Shown: positions 5,223 to 14,337 of the stretch, in pieces | How positions within the stretch are numbered: position 1 is the stretch's first letter | Layout of the letters: each line of letters begins with the position of its first letter | Assembly (NCBI GenBank): GCA_022826905.1 | Contig: JAJDUA010000033.1 | Location: forward strand, 1 to 35,666 | Direction: 5' to 3' | DNA from: Candidatus Dadabacteria bacterium | GTDB taxonomy: Bacteria > Desulfobacterota_D > UBA1144 > Nemesobacterales > Nemesobacteraceae | Length of the DNA: 35,666 nt | Position numbers and translations under genes: made by a program | Notes under the pieces: model-generated | Database searches by the model: none | The model's input: the letters and a program-made list of their open reading frames with translations, nothing else | Told to the model about the DNA's origin: nothing

Positions 5223-7019
5223 ATGCTAGAACTTATGGGAGAGTGGAAAAGATCGGATTTCTGCGGAAAGCTCGGAAAAAAACACGTTGACCGCTCCGTT
5301 ACCCTTATGGGCTGGGTACAGTCACGAAGAGACCATGGCGGGGTGATTTTTGTTGATCTGCGCGATAAGGAAGGTCTTTGCCAGATCGTTTTTAACCCCG
5401 AGCACGACCCTAATATCCACCAGACCGCTGAACAGTTGCGGGATGAATGGGTAATCGCAGTGAAAGGAACTGTAACTCCCCGGACCGAGGAAACTGTAAA
5501 CCCGAACCTAAAGACCGGTGAGATTGAGGTGATAGCCGAGCAGGTAAAGATCCTTAACACATCAAAAGTAATACCGTTTCTCATAGAAAACGAAGTGAAC
5601 GCCGATGAGCTTCTGAGACTCAAGTACCGCTACCTCGACCTCAGAAGACCCCCAATGCGGGACAACATAATCTTTCGTCACAAAGTCGCCGCCGCGGTGC
5701 GAAGCTACCTTAATGAAAACGGGTTTCTCGAGATCGAAACCCCCTATTTTACGAAATCGACGCCTGAAGGGGCAAGAGACTTCCTCGTTCCGAGCCGACT
5801 TAACGAAGGTCAGTTCTACGCGCTTCCCCAGTCGCCCCAGATATTGAAACAGACTCTCATGATCTCGGGTTTTGACAGATACTACCAGATAGTTAAATGC
5901 TTCAGGGACGAAGACCTAAGAGCCGACCGCCAGCCCGAATTCACCCAGATAGACATGGAGATGTCGTTTGTCTCAGAAGACGACGTGATCTCAATTGTCG
6001 AAGGCATGATAAAAACAGTTCTTCGGCAAACAAGAGGGATTGACGTAAGCATTCCTTTTTCGAGAATGTCTTATGAAGAAGCCATGGAGAGGTACGGAAC
6101 CGACTGCCCCGATACAAGATTCGGTCTTGAATTAAAAGATATTTCCTCCATATTCCGTGACTCGCAGTTCAAAGTTTTTCGCGGAGCTCTTGAGAAAGGC
6201 GGAGCGATAAAGGCGCTTAACCTCAAAGGAGGAGCTGAAAAGCTTACAAGAAAAGAAATAGACGACCTTACGGAGTACGCAATCTCGCTCGGAGCAAAAG
6301 GGCTTGCGTGGATAAGGGTCGGCGAGGACGGGTGGAACTCCCCCATAGTCAAGTTTTTAAGCGAAGAGGAACGCGAGCTTCTGGCCGAGGCCCTTTCGAT
6401 GAAAAAAGGAGACATAGTGTTTTTCGGCGCCGACTCGGTTGATATGGTAAACCAAGTGATGTCAAGCGTAAGGCTAAGTCTCGGTCAAACTCTTTCTCTC
6501 ATTGACGAAGAAAAACTTGAATTTCTCTGGGTAGTTGATTTCCCGCTTCTTAAGTACAGCCCCAGAGACAAAAGATACGTCGCCGTCCACCACCCTTTTA
6601 CCGCCCCAAAGGATGAGGACGTGGAAAAAATTGAGAATTCCCCAGGCGACGCGGCTTCAAAATCTTACGATATAGTCTTAAACGGTGTAGAGATAGGTGG
6701 GGGAAGCATAAGAATCCACAGAAAAGACATACAGCAAAAAGTGTTTGGCGTTATAGGAATCGGAGAGGATGAAGCAAGAGAAAAATTCGGTTTTCTCCTC
6801 GAGGCTCTTGAATTCGGAGCCCCCCCGCACGGAGGCATAGCACTCGGTCTTGACAGGCTTTTGATGCTTCTCTCGGGCGGGGAATCGATAAGAGATGTAA
6901 TAGCTTTTCCAAAAACGCAGAAGGGATCCTGTCCCTTGACAGAAGCTCCCTCGGAGGTTTCCCCGGAACAGCTCCTTGAAGTTGGAATAAACAGTATTGC
7001 GAAAAAACCAGAAGACTGA
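5223..7019 (+). CDS. aspS: Aspartyl-tRNA synthetase (bacterial type)
   Basis: 598 aa, the normal length of bacterial AspRS. It charges tRNA-Asp with aspartate in the cytoplasm. Seen: N-terminal anticodon-binding OB fold (VTLMGWVQSRRDHGGVIFVD), class II motif 2 (FRDEDLRADRQPEFTQID, residues 227-244), the bacterial GAD insertion (roughly 290-420), and motif 3 (GIALGLDRLLMLL, 538-550). GGGAG lies upstream of the start used; a second Met four codons in is possible. Whether the enzyme also charges tRNA-Asn cannot be told without checking for asnS or gatCAB elsewhere. Flanking genes are unrelated core genes. Confidence 0.97.
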   Translation: MLELMGEWKRSDFCGKLGKKHVDRSVTLMGWVQSRRDHGGVIFVDLRDKEGLCQIVFNPEHDPNIHQTAEQLRDEWVIAVKGTVTPRTEETVNPNLKTGEIEVIAEQVKILNTSKVIPFLIENEVNADELLRLKYRYLDLRRPPMRDNIIFRHKVAAAVRSYLNENGFLEIETPYFTKSTPEGARDFLVPSRLNEGQFYALPQSPQILKQTLMISGFDRYYQIVKCFRDEDLRADRQPEFTQIDMEMSFVSEDDVISIVEGMIKTVLRQTRGIDVSIPFSRMSYEEAMERYGTDCPDTRFGLELKDISSIFRDSQFKVFRGALEKGGAIKALNLKGGAEKLTRKEIDDLTEYAISLGAKGLAWIRVGEDGWNSPIVKFLSEEERELLAEALSMKKGDIVFFGADSVDMVNQVMSSVRLSLGQTLSLIDEEKLEFLWVVDFPLLKYSPRDKRYVAVHHPFTAPKDEDVEKIENSPGDAASKSYDIVLNGVEIGGGSIRIHRKDIQQKVFGVIGIGEDEAREKFGFLLEALEFGAPPHGGIALGLDRLLMLLSGGESIRDVIAFPKTQKGSCPLTEAPSEVSPEQLLEVGINSIAKKPED

Positions 7020-7043
7020 TCTTCCCTAGCAAAAAATCCTTGG

Positions 7044-7071
7044 TTTGCTTTATATTTTTTTATGCTATCAT
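7044..7071 (+). promoter_or_regulatory. Possible promoter for sucAB
   Basis: An extended -10 element (TGC followed by TATCAT, 7063-7071) lies in an AT-rich stretch, with TTTGCT (7044-7049) 16 bases before it as a poor -35. It is the best candidate in the 149-base gap between aspS and sucA. Consensus match by eye only. Confidence 0.3.
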
Positions 7072-7168
7072 TCTATGCGGTTACCGTTAGAGCAGGCGGA
7101 ATTGTGAATAGCGAGGGCTAAGTTCAGTCAGTTGAAATCCTCATGCTGCGTAATTCCGAGGAAGGTGC

Positions 7169-10027
7169 ATGGACATCTGGAAAAACTTTCACGGGCTCAA
7201 TTCAGGTTACGTAATGGATCTCTACGAACGTTACGTAAGAGACTCTTCTTCAGTCGATCCCGCCACAAAAACCATCTTCAAAGGATGGAAGCCCGATAGC
7301 AAATACTCGTCTCTCAGGGTCGAGATTGAACCCGAGATCGAGAAAAACGGCTTCAAGCAATCATCCGTAAGGGACGTAAACAAGGCTGTTGCAATCGCCA
7401 ACATGGCCCAGGCAATCAGGAGGCACGGTCACTTGGCAAGCAGAATAGACCCCCTCGGGGGCCCCGTTCACGGAGACCTCACCCTGCACGCCGAAACCTT
7501 CGGACTTGACGAGGAGGAATTAAGAGATTTTCCCTCGACTCTTGTAGGATGGCCCCTTTCGCAGAACTCCCTTGACGCGCTTGACGGAATAAGAAAGCTG
7601 AGAAAAATCTACTCTTCCTCCACAGGGTATAACTATGACCACATCTACGAAGCCGAAGAGAGAAGGTGGATGAGGGGCGCCATAGAGTCAGGCGTTTACC
7701 GCCCTCCCCTAAATCCTGTCGACGAAGTGGATCTTCTCGATACCCTCACCAAGGTGGAGGTATTCGAAAACTTTCTCCACAGGATCTTTCCCGGAAAATT
7801 CAGGTTCTCAATAGAAGGCGTCGACATGCTTGTGCCGATGCTGAATGAACTCATACATCTCGCCATCAAAGCCGACATACACCAGATAATTCTCGGAATG
7901 GCCCATCGCGGAAGGCTGAACGTGATGCACCACGTGATGGAGAAAAACTACAAGTACACGCTTCTTAAGTTCAAGGACCCTGTTCTGGTAAGGGACTTCG
8001 CCGATGACATGGGATGGACTGGGGACGTAAAGTATCACGAGGCCGTAGAACGCGATATTCCGACAGGAGACATGCTTGACCGCAACATGAGGATCACCAT
8101 GGTTCCCAATCCGAGCCACTTGGAATCCGTAAATCCGGTAGTGCAGGGAATGTCGAGGGCATGCGGGATAAGCGATGATGCATCTGGTTCTCCGCAGTTT
8201 GACCCGTCAACGGTAATACCGGTGCAGATCCATGGAGATTCGGCATTCATGGGACAGGGGATAAACGCGGAAACGCTTAATCTCTCCGCTCTTCCGGGCT
8301 ACTGCGCCGGCGGAACGATACACATAATCACCAACAACCAGCTCGGCTACACCACGCTTCCCTCCGACAGCAGAAGCACTCTTTATGCAAGCGATCTCGC
8401 CAAGGGATTCGAAATACCGATTGTCCACGTAAACGCGGACGACCCGGTTGCCTGCATAGAGTCAATACGCCTAGCCTTCGGCTACACATCGAAATTCGAG
8501 AAACATTTCCTGATAGACCTCGTCGGATACAGAAGATACGGACATAACGAGGCGGACGAACCGGGATTCACCCAGCCCATGATATACAAAAAGATAGACA
8601 GCCATCCCCGGGTGATGAGTATCTGGGCGAAGAAACTGATAGAAAAAGGCACCGTCTCGGAAAAGCAGGTAGAACAGCTACAGGAAGAACATATCAAGAA
8701 GATTGCCGAGGAATTCGAATCAATTTCTCCTGACGACTCCCCCGAGGAATCAACGGCACCATCCCCGGAACGTGAGATAGCGAAAAGAACGGCTACCAAG
8801 GTTTCGGACGAGACACTTCGCGAACTAAATGACTCCCTGCTTTCAATTCCCGAACAATTCACCGTAAATTCGAAAATCGCCAGGATACGTGACAGGAGAA
8901 AAAACATTCTCGACGACCCGAAAGAAAAGACAATTGACTGGGCCATGGCCGAGGAACTAGCCTACGCATCCATAGTCGCAGAAGGCATTCCCATCAGAAT
9001 AACCGGCCAGGATTGCGAGAGGGGTACTTTCAGCCACCGCCACGCGGTGCTGCATGACTCTGAGAGCGGCGCTATACATATTCCCCTGCAAGAAATCCCG
9101 CAGGCGAAAGCGGCGTTCGAGATAAAGAACAGCCCTCTCAGCGAAAACGCCTGCCTGGGTTTTGAGTACGGCTACTGCATCGAAAGAACAAACTGCCTTG
9201 TAATATGGGAGGCTCAGTACGGAGATTTCATAAACGGAGCTCAGACCATAGTGGATGAATATCTTGTATCGGCAAGAGCGAAGTGGGGACAGACCCCTTC
9301 CCTAGTTCTTCTACTCCCTCACGCTTATGAAGGACAAGGCCCTGATCACTCAAGCGGAAGGCTTGAAAGGTTTCTAATGTCAGCCGCTGAATACAATATA
9401 AGGATAGTAAACTGCACCACTTCGGCACAGTTTTTCCATGTGCTTCGCCGCCAGGCCCTGCTGCTTGAAAAAGATCCTCTTCCCCTGATCGTCATGACAC
9501 CCAAGGGGCTTCTCCGAAACCCGATGATAAACTCATCCCTTAAGGATCTATCCGAGGGGAGATGGTTTCCCGTAATTGACGATCCGATGACCGCCAGACA
9601 GGCAAAAAAAGTAAGAAGGCTCATATTCTGCAGCGGCAAAATATATGTCGACCTCATCTCAAGCGAACTCAGAGCCAAATCGCCCGACGTCGCAATAGCC
9701 AGAATCGAGCAGCTTTACCCAAGGCCCAAGGACGAGGTAAGCGCCGTTTTGGAGAGGTATGGTAAGCTTGAAGAGGTGGTTTGGGTACAGGAAGAACCGC
9801 AGAATGCGGGAGCTTGGAAATACATGCTGCCTTTTTTCAGAAGAAAAATTATCAAGAAACGGCTTCCACTAAGTTATATAGGGAGAAAGCGCTACTCAAG
9901 TCCTTCCGAAGGACTTTCATCCATGCACAAATACAATCAGGACCTGCTTGTAAAACAGGCGTTCAGCATAGACGAAGTAGTAGAAGGGAATGAAGAAAGC
10001 GGCATAACCTGGCACAGGGATATCTGA
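7169..10027 (+). CDS. sucA: 2-oxoglutarate dehydrogenase E1 component
   Basis: 952 aa, close to the usual ~930. E1 decarboxylates 2-oxoglutarate with thiamine diphosphate and passes the succinyl group to the lipoyl arm of E2 in the TCA cycle. Seen: N-terminal [16 protein letters not shown] helix typical of E1, [10 protein letters not shown] (243-252), the ThDP-binding stretch GDSAF (356) to [12 protein letters not shown] (385-396), and the transketolase-like C-terminal half including [15 protein letters not shown] and [24 protein letters not shown] sits just upstream of the ATG. E2 (sucB) follows 25 bases later, so the two form an operon; the E3 gene (lpd) is not in the window. Confidence 0.96.
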   Translation: MDIWKNFHGLNSGYVMDLYERYVRDSSSVDPATKTIFKGWKPDSKYSSLRVEIEPEIEKNGFKQSSVRDVNKAVAIANMAQAIRRHGHLASRIDPLGGPVHGDLTLHAETFGLDEEELRDFPSTLVGWPLSQNSLDALDGIRKLRKIYSSSTGYNYDHIYEAEERRWMRGAIESGVYRPPLNPVDEVDLLDTLTKVEVFENFLHRIFPGKFRFSIEGVDMLVPMLNELIHLAIKADIHQIILGMAHRGRLNVMHHVMEKNYKYTLLKFKDPVLVRDFADDMGWTGDVKYHEAVERDIPTGDMLDRNMRITMVPNPSHLESVNPVVQGMSRACGISDDASGSPQFDPSTVIPVQIHGDSAFMGQGINAETLNLSALPGYCAGGTIHIITNNQLGYTTLPSDSRSTLYASDLAKGFEIPIVHVNADDPVACIESIRLAFGYTSKFEKHFLIDLVGYRRYGHNEADEPGFTQPMIYKKIDSHPRVMSIWAKKLIEKGTVSEKQVEQLQEEHIKKIAEEFESISPDDSPEESTAPSPEREIAKRTATKVSDETLRELNDSLLSIPEQFTVNSKIARIRDRRKNILDDPKEKTIDWAMAEELAYASIVAEGIPIRITGQDCERGTFSHRHAVLHDSESGAIHIPLQEIPQAKAAFEIKNSPLSENACLGFEYGYCIERTNCLVIWEAQYGDFINGAQTIVDEYLVSARAKWGQTPSLVLLLPHAYEGQGPDHSSGRLERFLMSAAEYNIRIVNCTTSAQFFHVLRRQALLLEKDPLPLIVMTPKGLLRNPMINSSLKDLSEGRWFPVIDDPMTARQAKKVRRLIFCSGKIYVDLISSELRAKSPDVAIARIEQLYPRPKDEVSAVLERYGKLEEVVWVQEEPQNAGAWKYMLPFFRRKIIKKRLPLSYIGRKRYSSPSEGLSSMHKYNQDLLVKQAFSIDEVVEGNEESGITWHRDI

Positions 10028-10052
10028 AACAAACGCGCAAGCGAGGGAGAAA

Positions 10053-11327
10053 ATGGCCAAGAACATCGTCGTTCCCCACTTGGGGGATTCCGTAATAGAA
10101 GCAACAATAATCAAGTGGACCAAGCAACAGGGAGACTTGGTGAAACTCGGTGAAACCGTTGTTGAGCTTGAAACCGAGAAAGCCAACTTCGAAGTCGCCG
10201 CCGAAGCAACGGGGGTCCTGGCGTCAATAGCCAAAAAAACCGATGAAGATGTCGAAGTAGGAGACATCCTGGGAAGTATTGAAGTGTCCGTAAGCAAAGA
10301 GGATACAAAAAGCGATGCAGAAGAAGCCCCCAAGAGAACCGAAGCCGTGCCCCAACCCCCAGCCGAAGAAATGCCGCAGAAAAAGCAACCTGAAGAAGAA
10401 CCCAGAACCCGCGTGACTCCCGTCGCGAGGAATATCGCCGGGCAGAACGAAGTCGACCTCTCCAAGGTCGTACCCGAGGGAAACAGAATCACAAAAAATG
10501 ATGTGGAAAAACATCTTGAGTCACGGAGAACCAGAGAAGAAATCCCGCAAGAAGCTTCCCCGGAGGAGGAAATTTCCGAAACCCCGGTGTCGCCGGATAT
10601 ATTCCCGTCCCTCTCACAGCTTACCGCTAACAAAGAGAGAAGGGTGAAAATGTCGAGACGTCGCAGAACCATTGCAAGACGTCTCGTGGAAGCTCAGCAG
10701 ACAGCAGCCATACTTTCCACTTTTAATGAAATCGACATGTCTAACGTAATGGAGCTTCGATCGAGAAAAAAGGATGCTTTCCAAGAAAAATACGGAGTGA
10801 AACTCGGTTTTTCCTCCTTTTTCATAAAAGCATCTATCGGAGCGCTAAAGCAGTTTCCTGAGATAAACGCCGAGATACAGGAAGACGAAATAGTTTACAA
10901 GGACTACTACGACATCGGAGTGGCCGTAGGGGCCGAGGGAGGACTTGTCGTTCCCGTCATAAGAGAGGCTGACAGAAAAACCTTCGCACAGATAGAAAAA
11001 GAGGTCAGGGAACTTGCCGAGAAGGCAAACGCAAACACGCTTTCGCTTGATGAAATCTTCGGCGGGACCTTCACCATAACAAACGGAGGAGTGTACGGTT
11101 CCCTCATGAGTACTCCGATACTGAACCCACCACAGGTCGCAATACTGGGACTCCACAAGATAGAGGAAAGACCTGTAGCGGTTAACGGAGACATAGTTAT
11201 AAAGCCAATGATGTACACGGCTCTCAGCTACGACCACAGGATAGTTGACGGAAAGGAAGCGGTACAGTTCCTCGTAAGAGTAAAGGAACTTATCGAAGAC
11301 CCCGAAACTCTTCTTATCGAGGGGTAA
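10053..11327 (+). CDS. sucB: Dihydrolipoyllysine-residue succinyltransferase (E2 of 2-oxoglutarate dehydrogenase)
   Basis: 424 aa. E2 carries the swinging lipoyl arm and transfers succinyl to CoA. Domains in order: one lipoyl domain (about 1-77; lipoyl-lysine K43 in ETEKA), a Glu/Pro-rich linker, the small E1/E3-binding domain (about 119-155, [10 protein letters not shown] to [10 protein letters not shown]), a second charged linker, and the acyltransferase core (about 195-424) with the catalytic SYDHRIVDG motif (H395, D399). GAGGGAG precedes the start. It sits directly after sucA, and the pairing supports the 2-oxoglutarate rather than the pyruvate complex. Confidence 0.95.
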   Translation: MAKNIVVPHLGDSVIEATIIKWTKQQGDLVKLGETVVELETEKANFEVAAEATGVLASIAKKTDEDVEVGDILGSIEVSVSKEDTKSDAEEAPKRTEAVPQPPAEEMPQKKQPEEEPRTRVTPVARNIAGQNEVDLSKVVPEGNRITKNDVEKHLESRRTREEIPQEASPEEEISETPVSPDIFPSLSQLTANKERRVKMSRRRRTIARRLVEAQQTAAILSTFNEIDMSNVMELRSRKKDAFQEKYGVKLGFSSFFIKASIGALKQFPEINAEIQEDEIVYKDYYDIGVAVGAEGGLVVPVIREADRKTFAQIEKEVRELAEKANANTLSLDEIFGGTFTITNGGVYGSLMSTPILNPPQVAILGLHKIEERPVAVNGDIVIKPMMYTALSYDHRIVDGKEAVQFLVRVKELIEDPETLLIEG

Positions 11328-11446
11328 AACCGCCGCCATTCCCACGGTAGAAACAACGCCTGTACACTCGCTCGGCGAAAAGCCCCCGGATAAAAATATC
11401 TGGTGGGTTCGTGTTGAATTCTTGATTATCATTGAGGAGGTAAATC

Positions 11447-11737
11447 GTGGCTCGTAGCCCAATCCACCCAGGCGAAACCCTGCAGGAAGATCTTGAAGCT
11501 CTTAATATGAGTGCTGCGGAGCTAGCACGCCAAATTAATGTCTCTGCAACACTCGTCACAGAAATCTTAAATGGCCGTCGTGCAATCACCGGCGACACCG
11601 CATTACGTCTAGGCCGTTATTTCGGAACATCAGGCGAGTTCTGGCTTAATCTCCAAAAACTTTACGAATTAAGGCTCGCCGAGCTTGAAAGCGGTGAGGA
11701 AATTGCCCGTCTACCATCTTTGAATGTCGCATCGTAG
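11447..11737 (+). CDS. higA: HigA/VapI-type antitoxin, apparently without its toxin
   Basis: 96 aa. Starts at GTG 11447 with a very strong GAGGAGG site 7 bases upstream. It reads PIHPGETLQEDLEALNMSAA then LARQINVSATLVTEILNGRR, a helix-turn-helix, and ends with FGTSGEFWLNLQKLYELRLA, the full signature of HigA antitoxins that bind their own promoter and the HigB RNase. HigB normally lies directly upstream; the 119 bases between sucB and this gene are too short and show no HigB frame. The following 95 bases hold no toxin either. It is therefore a solitary regulator or a remnant of a pair; its codon use differs from the neighbouring core genes. Confidence 0.85.
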   Translation: MARSPIHPGETLQEDLEALNMSAAELARQINVSATLVTEILNGRRAITGDTALRLGRYFGTSGEFWLNLQKLYELRLAELESGEEIARLPSLNVAS

Positions 11738-11832
11738 GGACATGCTAATAGCAAAGAGCAATGTTGGCCACAAGTCGCCACGTCAAGCAAATTAGTACTA
11801 TCCAAAACCCTTTTTCCTGACCACTCGAAATT

Positions 11833-14331
11833 CTATGAACTCGTATCGATTTCAAGCATGTCGCCCCACTTCGTCCTTACATGATTGGAAAGCTTCTTGT
11901 ACTTCCCGAGATTTTTCTCCTCTCTCATTAACTCGCGGGCCGATTCCCTTGATTCGTTAAGCAACGCGGAATCCCTGATCAGATTTGCAAAACTGAAACC
12001 GGGAACCCCGGACTGCTTCGTACCAATAAATTCCCCGGGGCCCCTGTTGGCAAGATCAAACTCGGAGATTCTGAATCCGTCCGATGTCTCGCCCATTATC
12101 CTGAGCCTCTCGCCTGACTCCTCTCCCGAAGCAAACGAATACACTATATGACAGGTCGATTCATGTTCTCCCCTCCCCACCCTTCCCCTCATCTGGTGAA
12201 GCTGCGAGAGCCCAAAACGTTCTGCGTTTTCTATAACTATGACCGTAGCGTTGGGAACGTCGACTCCTACCTCTATCACCGTTGTTGAAACAAGAATATC
12301 GCACCGCTTCGCGAGAAAATCATCCATTACCGCATCCCTCTCGTCGCTTTTCATTCTGCCATGGAGAAGAGAAACGCGAAACTCGGAAAACTCCTTGCGC
12401 AATTCCCCGATCATCCTGGTCACGTGTCTCACGTGTTTGAAATCCTCGTTCTCGGATTCCTCTATGAACGGATAGACGAAATACGCCTGACGTCCCTCTT
12501 CAAGCTCATTTCTTACCTGACCGTAAAACCATGTCCTGTTTTTCTGCGTATCCCTTAAAACAAAGGTCTTTACTTTCTTTCTGGAAGGAGGAAGTTCATC
12601 AATGACGGAGAGTTCGAGGTCCCCGTATACTGTGATGGCAAGGCTTCTCGGAATAGGAGTGGCCGTCATGACCAGAACGTCGGGCGTCGTCGCCTTTCGT
12701 ACGAGCTCGGCCCTCTGAAGAACTCCGAACCTGTGCTGCTCATCTATCACCACGAGACCAAGGGCCTTGAAATCCACCGCTTCGGAGATCAGGGCGTGGG
12801 TTCCCACCACGATATCGGCGTGCCCACTCCTTATATCATCATGAACGCGTGATTTCTCCGCTTTCGAAAGGGCGCTCTTAAGAAGAATTACTCTTACTCC
12901 CGTGCCTTCGGTCATCCGTTCGGTGTTTCGAAAATGCTGCTCGGCCAGTATCTCCGTCGGAACCATGATCGCCGTCTGGTAACCGGATTCAACCGCGCGG
13001 AGCATGGAAACAACAGCGACTAAGGTTTTTCCGCTCCCAACATCCCCCTGGAGAAGCCTGTTCATCGGGCTTGGGGACACCATATCTGCAGTGATTTCCG
13101 AAATCGCCTTCTCCTGCGCCCGCGTGAGACTGAAAGGAAGCAAGCGCAGAAGGTCCTCGGACAAGACACAGCTTGAGCTAAACGATATGCCTCTACTCTC
13201 CTTAATGTTTCGTTTTTTCGAGAGAAGTCCCAGTTGAAGAACGAAAAACTCGAAAAATATCACGGTCCTGTGAGCCCGGGAAACCGCTACCGACTCAGGG
13301 TCGTCAAAATCGACCAGGGGAAGGTCGCCGCCTGGAAAATGCACCTGCTCAAGCGCGTCCGGCAGGTACATAAGACCGTGCTTTTCCCGGACATCGTCTG
13401 GAATCAATCCCTCGAAATTCCGCGCGTAGCCGTCAAGGGCGCTTCTTACCACCTCTCTCAGCTTTTTCTGCGTAAGACCTTCGGTAAGCGGGTAAACGGG
13501 AACTATCCTTCTGAACTGAAGAGGGTTTCCGATGTCTTCTTCGCTCTCTATTATCTCGATGTCCTGGGGAAGCGGATGAATCATCTGAAGAGCTCTGCCG
13601 CCTGGAGCGGGCGATACCTTGCCATGAATTATGAAATTCCTTTCCTTGCGGAAAAGTCCCCTGAGGTAGCGGGAGTTGTAATTAAACCAGATAAGTCTGA
13701 GTCTTTGCGTTCCGTCAGAGAGCACGACCTGGAAAAAGCCTCTTTTCCTGTTTCTTATATCTCCCACGGAAACTACACTGCCGCGGACCGTGTAATTCCC
13801 TCCGGGAAGCAGTTCGCAGATGCTTGCTATGTTCCTTCGGTCGTCGTATTTTCTGGGACGATAAAACAGAAGGTCGTAGATGGTGCGCACGGACCTTTTC
13901 TCAAGAAGACCCGCTGCCTTCGCTCCGATGCCCGGGACGTCAGCCACGCTTCGGAGAAACCCTTTGCCTCGGCTTCGCGGGGAGGATTCTTCATCCGGTC
14001 GGGAGCTTGTGGCGCGAGACCGCGGCGGGACATGAGATTTGGACAGTTGCGCTGAAACACCTTTCATCTCGCGAATAACGGCAAGGGCCGAGGATACTCT
14101 CTTAATTTTCTCGCGGCGAGGGAATCTTTTAAAATCGAAAAAAGAATTCCTAAGTGCTGTTGTCGGAGTCTTTACTTCCTCGGGAAACTTCCCCGTAAGA
14201 AGTTTCGTCGATATTCTCCTTATGTCCTCTCCAAGTTCGGGAACCTTGTCAAGGTTTGAAAAATTATTCCTTGAGGCAAAAAGAAGCGGAGTCTCCAGAG
14301 AACGCAGGATTTTTTCCAGCTCGCCCCGCAT
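11833..14331 (-). CDS. recG: ATP-dependent DNA helicase RecG
   Basis: 832 aa. RecG remodels stalled replication forks and Holliday junctions. It has an N-terminal extension of about 120 residues absent from the ~690-aa E. coli form but found in many other bacteria. Then come a helix-hairpin-helix-like start (VADVPGIGAKAAGLLEKRSV, from 128), the OB/wedge domain (about 170-270), and the helicase core: Walker A GDVGSGKT (429-436), DEQH (530-533), MTATPIPRSLA and the C-terminal QMRGRVGRG. The start lies 6 bases after the topA stop, so the two are co-transcribed. Confidence 0.96.
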   Translation of the reverse strand: MRGELEKILRSLETPLLFASRNNFSNLDKVPELGEDIRRISTKLLTGKFPEEVKTPTTALRNSFFDFKRFPRREKIKRVSSALAVIREMKGVSAQLSKSHVPPRSRATSSRPDEESSPRSRGKGFLRSVADVPGIGAKAAGLLEKRSVRTIYDLLFYRPRKYDDRRNIASICELLPGGNYTVRGSVVSVGDIRNRKRGFFQVVLSDGTQRLRLIWFNYNSRYLRGLFRKERNFIIHGKVSPAPGGRALQMIHPLPQDIEIIESEEDIGNPLQFRRIVPVYPLTEGLTQKKLREVVRSALDGYARNFEGLIPDDVREKHGLMYLPDALEQVHFPGGDLPLVDFDDPESVAVSRAHRTVIFFEFFVLQLGLLSKKRNIKESRGISFSSSCVLSEDLLRLLPFSLTRAQEKAISEITADMVSPSPMNRLLQGDVGSGKTLVAVVSMLRAVESGYQTAIMVPTEILAEQHFRNTERMTEGTGVRVILLKSALSKAEKSRVHDDIRSGHADIVVGTHALISEAVDFKALGLVVIDEQHRFGVLQRAELVRKATTPDVLVMTATPIPRSLAITVYGDLELSVIDELPPSRKKVKTFVLRDTQKNRTWFYGQVRNELEEGRQAYFVYPFIEESENEDFKHVRHVTRMIGELRKEFSEFRVSLLHGRMKSDERDAVMDDFLAKRCDILVSTTVIEVGVDVPNATVIVIENAERFGLSQLHQMRGRVGRGEHESTCHIVYSFASGEESGERLRIMGETSDGFRISEFDLANRGPGEFIGTKQSGVPGFSFANLIRDSALLNESRESARELMREEKNLGKYKKLSNHVRTKWGDMLEIDTSS

Positions 14332-14337
14332 AATGAA

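Noticed and set aside
13234-14055. Plus-strand frame of 273 codons
   Set aside because: It lies wholly antisense within recG, which has complete helicase motifs on the other strand.
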